From positions 1-64,000 of the forward strand of contig NZ_JAGMUL010000092.1 in assembly GCF_019049285.1 (NCBI RefSeq): a DNA stretch of 64,000 nt. Reading direction: 5' to 3'. The stretch comes from Streptomyces sp. AC550_RSS872. GTDB lineage: Bacteria; Actinomycetota; Actinomycetes; Streptomycetales; Streptomycetaceae. The notes beneath the pieces were generated by a model. It was not told the DNA's origin and made no database searches. It saw only the letters and a program-made list of their open reading frames with translations. The translations under genes and the position numbers were made by a program. This document shows, one piece after another, positions 8,352 through 16,582 of the stretch. The stretch's first letter is position 1. The number at the start of each line of letters is the position of its first letter.

Positions 8352-8664
8352 CGCGCACCCTCCGTTCAAAGGCTTCCGACGCCACAGACGCCACCGCGTC
8401 CGCAAGATAGTCCGGCAACCCGTTTACCTGGCCGGGCTCCTGCAGCCCCGGCAGCAGGTCGGCCGGCTCCACCCCGAGTGCTGACGCAAGGCGCACCAAC
8501 CGGTACAGCGGAGGAGCCTGCGCGCCGGACTCAATGTTCGTGACCGACCCACGTGTCAGTCCCGCCTTCCGGGCCAGCAACTCCTGCGTCAACTTCGCAC
8601 GCACCCTCGCCGCGCGCACCCGCCGGCCAATCTCGGCATTGAAATCCCGCTCGACATCGTCCAC
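8338..8664 (-). CDS. XRE-family repressor paired with ImmA
   Basis: This 108-residue protein has one helix-turn-helix (LTQELLARKAGLTRGSVTNI) followed by a short C-terminal region. GTG 8664 (VDDVERDFNAEIGRR) is chosen because GGGGAG precedes it and because the operator repeat lies just upstream; the longer frame to 8766 would translate through that repeat. Its end overlaps the immA start by 14 bp. It probably represses itself and the ubiquitin-like operon through the shared GACAG-N5-CTGTC sites, with ImmA relieving repression by cleavage. Confidence 0.8.
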   Translation of the reverse strand: MDDVERDFNAEIGRRVRAARVRAKLTQELLARKAGLTRGSVTNIESGAQAPPLYRLVRLASALGVEPADLLPGLQEPGQVNGLPDYLADAVASVASEAFERRVRDGQV

Positions 8665-8679
8665 GCCACTCCCCGCATT

Positions 8680-8694
8680 GACAGCCACACTGTC
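8680..8694. promoter_or_regulatory. Operator GACAG-N5-CTGTC upstream of the XRE gene
   Basis: GACAG-CCACA-CTGTC is a perfect inverted repeat 16 bp before the XRE start. The arms and spacing are identical to the site at 7758-7772. The position fits autorepression. Confidence 0.6.
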
Positions 8695-8936
8695 ATTCCA
8701 ACTTAGTCCACCCTCACCAAGACCACCACGGGGGCTCCACGACAACCGCCCAGTCAACGGCATCACCGCCTACGGCAGGCGCCGCACTGCCGGCGCCGAC
8801 CCCAAGGCCGCCCATACGCGGACGGCACCGCACTCGAAGACCACTCCCCCAGGAAGGCACCCGACGTCGCGAGCATGCACGACACCAGAAACACCAGCTC
8901 AGCAGCATTTCTCACACGACTTCAGTCGGTAAAACG

Positions 8937-11069
8937 GACGAAGCCCACGGAACCGCCGGTGATCTTGGCCGACCCTGGGCCGCGATCCACGACAACGCCC
9001 GCATCCCTGCGGACTTCCGGCTCTACCTCACCACGACGCCGCGCATCCTCACCTCACCCCGCCCGCAGAAGGGCGCGGCTGGCCAAGAGCTGGAGATCGC
9101 GTCGATGGGCCAGGACTCGGCGACCTACGGGCCGTGGCTTGCCGAGCTCGGGCTGAGCGAGGCGATCGAGCGGGGCATCCTCGCCGGGTTCGAGATCGAC
9201 GTGCTGGAAATCCGCGACCCCTCCCCGGTCCTCGGTGAGTCGGAGGAAGCGCAGCGGGGCCGGCGCCTGGCCCTCCTGCAGACCGCGCTCCTGGAGCACG
9301 CCGCCGCGCACAACCTGCGTACCGTCATGACCTTCCACCAGAAGGTCGAGGAAGCCGCCGCGTTCGCGGAGAGGCTGCCGGAGACCGCTGCCGAGCTGTA
9401 CGTCAACGACGCCTCGGATGAGGACCTGGCGAAGGCGGAGAAGCTACCCGCGTCGTCGATCGACGCGGAGTTCTACGAGCTGGAAGCCGGCCGCCACGTA
9501 CCCCCGGACCGCGTCTGGTCGGCATGGCTATGCGGCGACCACCTCGTCACCGAACGACGCGAGGTCCTGCGCCAGTTCGCAAACGGCATCGACGCCAACA
9601 ACCGGCGCGTACACAGGGCGTTCCTCGCGAGCGTTCGCGTCCTCGGGGAAGGCGTGGAAATCACCGGCGAACGAGGAGTCGAGGCCGTGTGCTTCGCGGA
9701 CACCCGCGGCTCCCAGGTCGAGATCGTCCAGAACATCGGCCGCGCCCTCAGGCTCAACCGCGACGGCAGCACGAAGATCGCCCGCATCATCGTGCCAGTC
9801 TTCCTGGAGCCCGGCGAGGACCCGACCGACATGGTCGCCAGCGCTTCATTCCGCCCCCTTGTGGCGGTGCTCCAGGGCCTGCGCTCGCATGATGAACGAC
9901 TCGTCGAGCAGCTCGCCTCCCGCGCCCTCACCAGCGGCAAGCGCAAGGTCCACATCCGGCGCGACGAGGACGGGCGGATCGTCGGGGCCGGCGGCGAGGT
10001 GGGCGAGGGCCAGGAGCAGGGCAACACCGATGGTGCGGTCGAGTCGGCGCTGCTGCACTTCTCCTCTCCCAGGGACGCGGCAACCATCGCGGCTTTCTTG
10101 CGCACGCGGGTGTACCGGCCGGAGAGCCTGGTGTGGCTGGAGGGCTACCAAGCCCTCATCCGCTGGCGAGCGGAAAACAAGATCAGCGGCCTCTACGCCG
10201 TCCCCTACGACACCGAGGTCCAGGTCGGCGTCACCAAGGACTTCCCCCTCGGGCGGTGGGTGCATCAGCAGAGGAAGGCGCTGCGGGCCGGCGAACTCGA
10301 CCCGCACCGCAAGGAGCTGCTCGACGCGCCCGAGGCCGGGATGGTGTGGGAGCCCGGCGAGGAAGCGTGGGAGGGCAAGCTGGCCGCGCTGCGCTCGTAC
10401 CGGCGGGCCACCGGGCACCTCGCCCCGCGCCAGGACGCGGTCTGGGGCGAGGGCGAGGCGATGGTGCCGGTCGGGCAGCACATGGCCAACCTCCGGCGCA
10501 AGGGCACGAAGAACGGCCTGGGCAAGGACCCGAAGCGGGCCGCGGCGCGCGCGCAGCAGCTGACCGCGATCGACCCGGACTGGAACTGCCCCTGGCCGCT
10601 GGACTTGCAACGCCACCACCGCGTCCTCGCCGACCTCGTCGACGCCGACGGCCACCTACCCGACATCGCACCGGGGGTGCTCTTCGAAGGTGATGACCTG
10701 GGCAAGTGGCTCCAGCGGCAGAAGAATCCGGGCACCTGGGCGCAACTGTCGACCGAGCAGCAGGAACGACTGTCCAGGCTCGGCGTCAAGCCCTCTGAGC
10801 AGTCTGCACCGGTGACAGGGGGGAAGGCGGCGGGAAAGGCGTCAGCGGGTTTCCCGCGGGGGCTGGCCGCCCTGGCCCAGTACATCGCACGCGAAGGCAA
10901 AACCGTGGTGGGAAGGGCGCACCTTGAAGAGCTGCCGGACGGCACGGTGATCAAGCTGGGTGTGTTTCTGAGCAACCAGAAAGCCAGGCGTGACCGGCTG
11001 GATTCGACACAGCGGGCCGCCCTCGCCGAGCTGGGCTATACCTGGGCTGCACAGCCTGGCCGTGGATGA
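8937..11069 (+). pseudogene. Helicase lacking its N-terminus, with helicase-associated repeats
   Basis: Homology to Streptomyces SF2 helicases begins exactly at the DEAH box (8937-8948) and continues with LYLTTTPRIL, the C-terminal RecA-like domain (GEGVEITGERGVEAVCFADT, QNIGRALRLNRDG) and a tail with about four helicase-associated domain repeats (LGRWVHQQRKALRAG, VGQHMANLRRKG, LGKWLQRQKN, LGVFLSNQKA). The Walker A region and everything before motif II are absent, and the sequence just upstream is unrelated. The first in-frame ATG is at 9105, so any product would lack motifs I and II. It was probably a defence- or repair-type helicase cut by deletion. Confidence 0.75.
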
Positions 11070-11272
11070 CGGGCGTGCCGGGGGTGTGGACGTCTGAATA
11101 GCAGCGGTCAATGGCGCCAGTGGCTCCGGTGTTCTGTGTCATCGCATGTAGAGCGTGCCATCGAAGGCGGTCGTGGTGCGGCAACCGCCGGGTGCGAGGC
11201 CGTCTTCTCGTCGTGTCTCAATCTCCGGTCTGTCCGGCAGGGAGACTGGGGAGGGCAGTTGGGATGCGCGCC

Positions 11273-11506
11273 TTACTGATGCTGGCCGATGGCATTGGTC
11301 AGTTTGCCGTCGGCGCGGGTGTTGGCGTTGTTGTTCTCGGTGGTCTGCGGGTCGCTGTTGATGTTCGTGTTCAGCGCTGAGAGCTGGTCGATGATGTGGG
11401 CATTGTCGAGGGTTCCGTCGAGGAGTCCTGCGTGTGCCGGTGCAGTGGCCAGGATGGCTGCGCCGGCAGAGAGTAGGGCAGTGGTGAGGATGTTTCGCTT
11501 CAGCAT
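11273..11506 (-). CDS. Small secreted protein of unknown function
   Basis: This 77-residue protein has a clear signal peptide (MLKRNILTTALLSAGAAILA, cleavage likely after AHA). The mature part of about 52 residues is rich in Asn, Asp and Thr (NTNINSDPQTTENNNANTRA) and has no Cys. I do not recognise a family; it resembles in style the small exported proteins of Streptomyces aerial growth but lacks chaplin or rodlin signatures. No strong ribosome site precedes ATG 11506. Confidence 0.55.
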   Translation of the reverse strand: MLKRNILTTALLSAGAAILATAPAHAGLLDGTLDNAHIIDQLSALNTNINSDPQTTENNNANTRADGKLTNAIGQHQ

Positions 11507-11539
11507 GATCTGATCAACGGCCGTCGATGCCGCACCCTA

Positions 11540-11558
11540 AGAAGCTGTTGTCTTTCCG
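11540..11558. repeat. Terminal inverted repeat of the IS5-type element, copy 1
   Basis: AGAAGCTGTTGTCTTTCCG is identical over 19 bp to the reverse complement of 34943-34961. It is preceded by CTA here and CTT there, compatible with a short TNA-type target site. Confidence 0.6.
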
Positions 11559-11651
11559 GACGTGATGGCTGTGTTTCTGCTGGTTGGGCATGGGGTCTGT
11601 GGTTCGGTGGGAGTGGTGGCCTGTCGGGTTGTCGTTCTCCGGGAGGTCGCG

Positions 11652-12188
11652 GTGCCGTCGGTGGTCGGACTGCTGGAACAGCACGAGCTGGCTGCCCGTC
11701 GTCGAGTTGACGGGTTGCGTAAGGAGGCTGACCGCATCCAGGCCGAGTTGGCCACAGCCGAGCTGGAATGGCAGGAATGGGTGATAGCCCGCAGGCGGGT
11801 CGACACGGTGCTGGCTCCGGAGGGCGGCAGCGCTGCGGACTCGGCGATCACCCCGGATCCGCGGGACGCGGACACGAAGCCAGCGCCTCGGGATGCGGCG
11901 AAGCCGAAGGCGCAGGTGCCGGTGTGGCGCCAGGGGCTGGCATGGTCGGTGCTGTCGGTGGACTACCAGCACATCCTCAAGGTGCTCGCGGACCGGGCCC
12001 GGCTCCATCAAGGGCCGCTGAGCTGCCAGGAGATGGCCGCGGCGTTCGGCATGGACGTGGTGCCGGCGCGGGTGGAGGCACTGCGGTCGAAGATGAAACG
12101 CCTGGTCGCCCGGGGCTGGCTGGCCGAGCCCGCGCCGGGCCGGTTCACGCTGGCTGCGGGCGTAAGTGGCCCAGGCGGCGGGGGATGA
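11652..12188 (+). CDS. IS-associated passenger protein of unknown function
   Basis: This 178-residue protein has an N-terminal coiled-coil-like segment (LLEQHELAARRRVDGLRKEA), a variable linker rich in Ala, Pro and Asp, and a C-terminal winged-helix-like part (GPLSCQEMAAAFGMDVVPAR, then KMKRLVARGWLAEPAPGRFT). The C-terminal 45 codons recur at 33805-33942 beside an intact IS5 transposase, so the gene travels with that element. The GTG at 11652 begins the family-like MPSVVGLLEQ. The C-terminal fold suggests DNA binding; any regulatory role in transposition is inference. Confidence 0.65.
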   Translation: MPSVVGLLEQHELAARRRVDGLRKEADRIQAELATAELEWQEWVIARRRVDTVLAPEGGSAADSAITPDPRDADTKPAPRDAAKPKAQVPVWRQGLAWSVLSVDYQHILKVLADRARLHQGPLSCQEMAAAFGMDVVPARVEALRSKMKRLVARGWLAEPAPGRFTLAAGVSGPGGGG

Positions 12189-12592
12189 GCAGGATCAGCG
12201 GCCAGTAGATCATCGCCTCGACGCTGGTGGTACAGCGCTCGAAGTCGTGGGTCAGGCGGCGGGTGCGCATCAGCGGGCGAAGAGGTGCTCGACGATCCAC
12301 CGCTTGGGCAGCACCACGAACCCCTTCCGGTCGTCGCTGCACTTGACGATCGCCAGGACCAGGCCGAGCGTGGCCAGGCAGTACCCGACGAGGCTGCCGG
12401 TGTGGCCGCCATCAGCCCAGACCAGGGCCAGCTCGTGGTGCGCGCCAGTCATCTGCTCCAGCAGGACCTGTGCGGCTGCGCGGTCGCCAGTGTCAGCGGC
12501 GGTGACCATCGCCCCCAGCAGCAGACCGAGTGTGTCGACACCACGACATGCGGCTGGCGCCTGTTGATCAACTTGTCCGCGTCGAAGCCACT
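12145..12592 (-). pseudogene. IS5-family transposase, C-terminal half with frameshifts
   Basis: Pieces in different frames align in order with the intact transposase at 33899-34816: SGFDADKLINRRQPHVVV, then MVTAADTGDRAAAQVLLEQM and LVWADGGHTGSLV, then MRTRRLTHDFERCTTSVEAM. At least two frame changes (near 12510 and 12280) and loss of the N-terminal third make it non-functional. Its end overlaps the passenger gene by 44 bp, as in the other copy. Confidence 0.75.
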
Positions 12593-12689
12593 GGCTGTCC
12601 GCCGCTGGAAACCGTTCCGACCTGCGAAACGGACGTATATAGGGAATCCACAGTGACTCGGAGTCCGTTCAACGGCAGACTCCCCGCCC

Positions 12690-13090
12690 CTTCCTGTGCC
12701 CGAGCCGGCAGCGGCGCCCCGATCTCGGCGGCGAACGCCTGCAGGGCGCCGTTGGCGGCGTACTCCACGCCGACCGCGCGGCCGTCCTCCAGCAGGACCC
12801 GGTGCATGCGGGCGCCCGCGGGCACAGTCAGCGCCGGGTTGTCCAGCGCCGGGGCGACGTAACTCTGCCACGCGTTCATCGGGCGAACGTCGCGGATCGT
12901 GGCGTGGTTGAATCCGACGCCGGTCATCCGCTCGCCGTTGAAGTCGTCGATCAGCTTGTGCCCGAGCGCGACGGCCGCCTCGACGAACACGGCGGCGGTG
13001 GGGTGGGGACCGGCGATCCGGCTGAGCGGCAGCTCCGCCCTTGCCGTGCCAGGCGCTCTCGCCGTCGACGTGGTCCTCGGACCGCTTGCA
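12690..13090 (-). pseudogene. GMC oxidoreductase (choline-dehydrogenase-like) fragment
   Basis: An internal piece of a FAD-dependent GMC oxidoreductase is visible: VDGESAWHGKGG in one frame, then LPLSRIAGPHPTAAVFVEAA, FNGERMTGVGFNHATIRDV and MNAWQSYVAPALDNPALTV in the next. The FAD-binding N-terminus and the catalytic His region are both missing, and a frameshift lies near 13040. It is bounded by the IS5 remnant on one side and by the P450 gene on the other. Confidence 0.7.
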
Positions 13091-13330
13091 CAGGTACGTT
13101 GCTGCTGCGCCATGTCGATCTCGTCCCGCGACCTCGTCGTCACTTGACGGAAACCGTAAGAGCGCCCGACCGCGGGAGCTCTCCGGCGAGTAGACGGACA
13201 CTCGCCACCGAGCGCACCGCAGGGAGCCGGCCAAAGCCGCGGGCGCCGCGAACGCCGAGACCGGCCCCGGTGAGAACGGAGCTGCCGCGTCCCGAGGCCG
13301 TGGGACGCGGCAGCGCTCATGGGGGGGCCG

Positions 13331-14647
13331 TCAGGCGAGGGTGACCTCGACGGGCAGGTGCTTGATGCCGTTGACGAAGTTGGAGCGGACCCGGGGCACG
13401 TCGCCGGCCAGGCGGATGTCGGCGATCCGGGGGATCAGCTCCTCGAACATGATCCGGATCTCGGTGCGGGCGAGCAGGTTGCCCAGGCACAGGTGGGGGC
13501 TGCCCTTGCCGAAGGTGACGTGGTCGTTGTTGGTGCGGGCGACGTCGAAGTCGTACGGGTTGCCGAAGACCTCCTCGTCGCGGTTGCCGGAGGCGAACCA
13601 CATGACGACCTTGTCGCCTTCCTTGATGTTCTTGCCGCCGAGTTCGACGTCGCGGGTCGCGGTGCGGCGGAAGTGGTAGACCGGCGAGGCCCAGCGCAGA
13701 AACTCCTCCACCGCCGACGGGATCAGGGACGGGTCGTCCTTCAGCCGGGCGAGCTGCTCGGGGTGCTGCAGGAGGGCCAGCATGGCGTGGGACATGGTGT
13801 GCCGGGTGGTCTCGTTGCCGGCCACCACCAGCAGCAGGAAGTAGTTGTCGAAGTCCTGCGGCGAGAGCGGCACGCCGTCGCGCGGAGTGGTATTGACCAG
13901 CTTGGAGACGATGTCGTCGCCGTTCTTGCCCCGGCGCTGCCGGGCCAGCTCGCGGCCGTACTCGAAGACCTCCAGGGCCGCCGGGGAGCGGAAGGGCAGG
14001 TCCTTGTATTTCTCACTCTCCGCACTCTCCAGCAGGACGTCCGCGTAGTCGGGGTCGGTGTTGCCGACCATGCGGTTGCCCCAGTCGATGAGCTGCTGGT
14101 TGTCCTCCGGCGGCACGTCAAGGAGGCGGGCGAGGACGTTGATGGGGAAGTCGGCGGAGACCTCGTTGACGAAGTCGAAGGTGCCCTTGGGCAGGGCCGC
14201 GTCCAGGGTCTGCGCGGTCAGGCCGCGCAGGAAGTCGCTGTAGCCGTTGATGACGTTCGCGCCGAACTGGCGCTGGATGACGCTGCGCAGGGCGCGGTGG
14301 CGCACGCCGTCCATCTCCAGGATCGAGGCGCGCTTCTTGATCTGGTCGTCGTCCAGCTCTTCGAGGTTGACGAACTTCGTGGAAGTGAAAGTCTCCGGGT
14401 CCCGGTCGACGGTGGCGATGTCGGCGTGCCGGGTGACGGCCCAGAAACCGGAGTTGGGGGCGTCCTCGGGGGTCCAGTGCACCGGGTCCTCGTGGCGCAG
14501 CGTGTGGAACATCCGCCAGGGCTTGACGGGGTCGGTGTAGTTGTCGAGGTCGGCGAGGTCGACGTCGCTCAGCACAAGGGGCTCGGCGAGGCGCTCGCGC
14601 AGCTCGGCCGCGGTGGCGGGGGTGGCGGGAACGGTGGGGCTGGTCAT
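13331..14647 (-). CDS. Cytochrome P450
   Basis: This 438-residue soluble bacterial P450 has the I-helix oxygen-binding motif VVAGNETTRHT, the ExxR motif EEFLRW..PVYHFRRTA region and the heme-ligand loop FGKGSPHLCLGNLLAR. Overall similarity is to the CYP families acting on terpenoid, steroid or alkyl chains (linalool/CYP125-like), but the substrate is open. ATG 14647 has AGGAGA about nine bases before it. It lies 36 bp downstream of the glutamine-synthetase-like gene in the same direction, and a P450-type ferredoxin and reductase are encoded divergently, supplying a complete class I electron chain. Confidence 0.9.
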   Translation of the reverse strand: MTSPTVPATPATAAELRERLAEPLVLSDVDLADLDNYTDPVKPWRMFHTLRHEDPVHWTPEDAPNSGFWAVTRHADIATVDRDPETFTSTKFVNLEELDDDQIKKRASILEMDGVRHRALRSVIQRQFGANVINGYSDFLRGLTAQTLDAALPKGTFDFVNEVSADFPINVLARLLDVPPEDNQQLIDWGNRMVGNTDPDYADVLLESAESEKYKDLPFRSPAALEVFEYGRELARQRRGKNGDDIVSKLVNTTPRDGVPLSPQDFDNYFLLLVVAGNETTRHTMSHAMLALLQHPEQLARLKDDPSLIPSAVEEFLRWASPVYHFRRTATRDVELGGKNIKEGDKVVMWFASGNRDEEVFGNPYDFDVARTNNDHVTFGKGSPHLCLGNLLARTEIRIMFEELIPRIADIRLAGDVPRVRSNFVNGIKHLPVEVTLA

Positions 14648-14683
14648 GGTGGTGGGTCTCCTGGGCGGGGGCTTCGGGGGGGG

Positions 14684-16039
14684 TTACAGGTGGTAGGCGT
14701 ACTCGGTGAACTCCCAGTCGGTGACGTGCCGGCCGAAGCGCTCGACCTCGTCCCGCTTGTAGGTGAGGAAGGAGGTGGTGAAGTCCTTGCCGAGGACATC
14801 GATGAGGGCGGTGTCCGCCTCCAGCGCGTCCAGGGCGGCCGGCAGGTTCTGCGGCAGGAGGGCGGAGCGGGCGGTGTCGTAGCCGTAGCCTTCCAGCGAG
14901 GTCGGCGGCTCCTCGCCGGCCTCGACGCCGAGCAGGGCAGCGGCGAGCGTGCCCGCGATCAGCAGGTACGGGTTGGCGCTTGCGTCGCCGAGCCGCAGCT
15001 CCAGACGGGCGCCCGAGCCGCGCTCCGGCGGGATGCGGACCATGGCGCTGCGGTTGTCGAGCCCCCAGTCGATCAGCCACGGGGCGAGAGTGTCCGGGCC
15101 GAAGCGCTTGTACGAGTTGACCGTCGGGTTGGCCAGCGCCGCCAGTGCGGGCGCGTGGGCGAGGACCCCGGCGAGGGCGTGCCGGCCAGTGGCCGACAGG
15201 CCGTAGGCGCCGGCCGGGTCGTCGAAGGCGTTACGGCCGTCGGCGCCCTCGAAGGACAGGTGGAGGTGGAATCCGGAACCGCCGGCGTCGCCGAAGGGTT
15301 TGGCCATGAAGGTGGCGAGGTTGCCTTCCCTGCGGGCCAGTTCCTTCACCGCGGCCTTGAAGCGGAAGGCGCGGTCGGCGGCGTCGAGGGCCTCGGAGTG
15401 GGTCAGGTTGATCTCGTACTGGCCGCCGTCGAACTCGTGGTTTCCCGTGACGACGCCGAGACCCAGGTCGCGCAGTGAGCGCAGGGTGCGCAGCAGGTGG
15501 TTCTCGGGGTCGGCGCGCAGACCTGCGGTGTAGACGGCGCCGGTGACCTCGGGTGAGCGGCGCCAGCCGGTGGCGGTGCCGGGGGCGGGCTCCAGCAGGA
15601 AGTACTCCAGCTCGGGGCCGACGACGGGGTGCAGGCCCTGCTCGGAACATCGGGCAAGGACCGTGCGCAGCAGGTCACGCGGCGACTCGGGGGCGGGGGA
15701 CCCGGTGGCGGGGTCGGTGACCTCGCCCAGAACGGTGGCGACACCCGGCTCCCAGGGCAGTACGGCCGCCGTGGACAGGTCGGGCCGTACTGACACGTCG
15801 GGCAGGCCGGCGTCCAGACCGCCCGCGACCGGGACCACGTCCCCCTGGGGCGTGGTGTGGTACACCGCGCGGCAGAAGGCCAGGCCGTGCTCGACGGCCG
15901 AGGGCAGGTGGTCCAGCAGGACGTCCCGGGCGCGGTCGGTGCCGATGAGGTCGGGGTAGATCACCCGGACCACGTCGACGCCCTCGGCGGCGAGGCGCTC
16001 GGCGTGCCGGCGGATGTCTGGGATGTCGGATGCGCTCAC
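14684..16039 (-). CDS. Glutamine-synthetase-like gamma-glutamyl-amine ligase
   Basis: This 451-residue GlnA-superfamily protein has beta-grasp and catalytic domains (VGPELEYFLLEP, GNHEFDGGQYEINLTHSEAL, GDAGGSGFHLHLSF, NPTVNSYKRFGPDT, RIPPERGSGARLELRLGDAS). It belongs to the GSI-like group that ligates glutamate to amines (GlnA3/GlnA4, PuuA, anilide synthases) rather than to ammonia. The divergent hpa genes and downstream puuC/puuD genes suggest it activates an amine, perhaps an aromatic amine or polyamine, as a gamma-glutamyl amide. GTG 16039 has GGAGA nine bases before it. It is probably co-transcribed with the P450. Confidence 0.85.
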   Translation of the reverse strand: MSASDIPDIRRHAERLAAEGVDVVRVIYPDLIGTDRARDVLLDHLPSAVEHGLAFCRAVYHTTPQGDVVPVAGGLDAGLPDVSVRPDLSTAAVLPWEPGVATVLGEVTDPATGSPAPESPRDLLRTVLARCSEQGLHPVVGPELEYFLLEPAPGTATGWRRSPEVTGAVYTAGLRADPENHLLRTLRSLRDLGLGVVTGNHEFDGGQYEINLTHSEALDAADRAFRFKAAVKELARREGNLATFMAKPFGDAGGSGFHLHLSFEGADGRNAFDDPAGAYGLSATGRHALAGVLAHAPALAALANPTVNSYKRFGPDTLAPWLIDWGLDNRSAMVRIPPERGSGARLELRLGDASANPYLLIAGTLAAALLGVEAGEEPPTSLEGYGYDTARSALLPQNLPAALDALEADTALIDVLGKDFTTSFLTYKRDEVERFGRHVTDWEFTEYAYHL

Positions 16040-16387
16040 CGGTGTCTCCTTGGGCGGATGGTGGGGACATCCCCGCGCCCTCGGGGGCTGTGGGGATGGG
16101 TGGCGTACGGAAGACGGGCGCCGGGGTGCGGGGAGGCGGGATTACCCGGAGCTACTCGTTTGACCCCGAACGGTACGGAGGGGGATTGCGAACCCGCAAG
16201 GGGATCGTCGATTAAATTTATCCAAGTGGACAGCTATTGACCAGAGAGAAGTGGCTGCCTACCTTGTTTGAAGCCAAACGAGTTGGGGGTCCGGTTTTCC
16301 GTTCCCCTTTGGCCGGGGGGCCGGCCACACCCGGTCCGGTCCCCCTCACCCCCCTGCACCGACGCCCTCACCCTCAGGAGGACCGCC
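16040..16387. promoter_or_regulatory. Divergent promoter region of the P450 and ferredoxin operons
   Basis: This 348-bp stretch lies between two divergent operons. It includes a less GC-rich part around 16200-16290 and the operator-like box at 16262-16285. A CCAAGTGGACAG sequence at 16221 has a near match, CCAAGTGGATAG, before the permease gene. No coding region is credible. Confidence 0.5.
16262..16285 (-). promoter_or_regulatory. Operator-like box A of the catabolic cluster
   Basis: On the minus strand CAACTCGTTTGGC is followed by TTCAAACAAGG, with GTTTG-GCTT-CAAAC as an inverted repeat. Related boxes lie before the permease (22808), puuC (26384) and marR (33013) genes. Confidence 0.5.
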
Positions 16388-16576
16388 ATGAAGGTCGTCG
16401 TCGACATGAACAAGTGCCAGGACCACGGCCAGTGCGTCTTCGCCGCCCCCGATGTCTTCTCCATGGACGACGCCGGCCACCTGGTCTACGTCTCCGACCC
16501 CGACGAGGCGCTGCGCGACGAGGTCGAGGAAGCCGCGGACGTCTGTCCGCTCCAGGCCATCCGGATCGAGGGCTGA
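16388..16576 (+). CDS. P450-type ferredoxin (CxxHxxC)
   Basis: This 62-residue single-cluster ferredoxin has CQDHGQC near residue 10 and CP near residue 53. The His in place of one Cys is typical of the [3Fe-4S] or modified [4Fe-4S] ferredoxins that feed bacterial P450s. ATG 16388 has a perfect AGGAGG seven bases upstream; the in-frame extension to 16268 lies in the regulatory region. It passes electrons from the reductase encoded 7 bp downstream to the divergently encoded P450. Confidence 0.9.
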   Translation: MKVVVDMNKCQDHGQCVFAAPDVFSMDDAGHLVYVSDPDEALRDEVEEAADVCPLQAIRIEG

Positions 16577-16582
16577 ACCCTC

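Larger units (their letters stand above)
11540..12592. mobile_element. Left part of an IS5-type element with passenger gene (copy 1)
   Basis: The terminal sequence AGAAGCTGTTGTCTTTCCG at 11540 is followed by a rightward passenger gene and a leftward, broken transposase whose 3' ends overlap by 44 bp. The second copy near 33.8-35.0 kb has the same 44-bp convergent overlap and the same terminal sequence in inverted orientation at its other end. Here the transposase N-terminal half and right end are lost. Confidence 0.6.

Noticed and set aside
8919..8936. Reading T-S-V-G-K-T just before the DEAH box as a Walker A motif
   Set aside because: The leading Gly of the loop is missing and there is no room for motifs between I and II. 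Probably a chance sequence at the deletion junction.
13319..15478. A 719-codon plus-strand open frame
   Set aside because: It is exactly antisense to the P450 and glutamine-synthetase-like genes; its sequence is low-complexity Val/Gly/Glu-rich, typical of the shadow frame of GC-rich genes.
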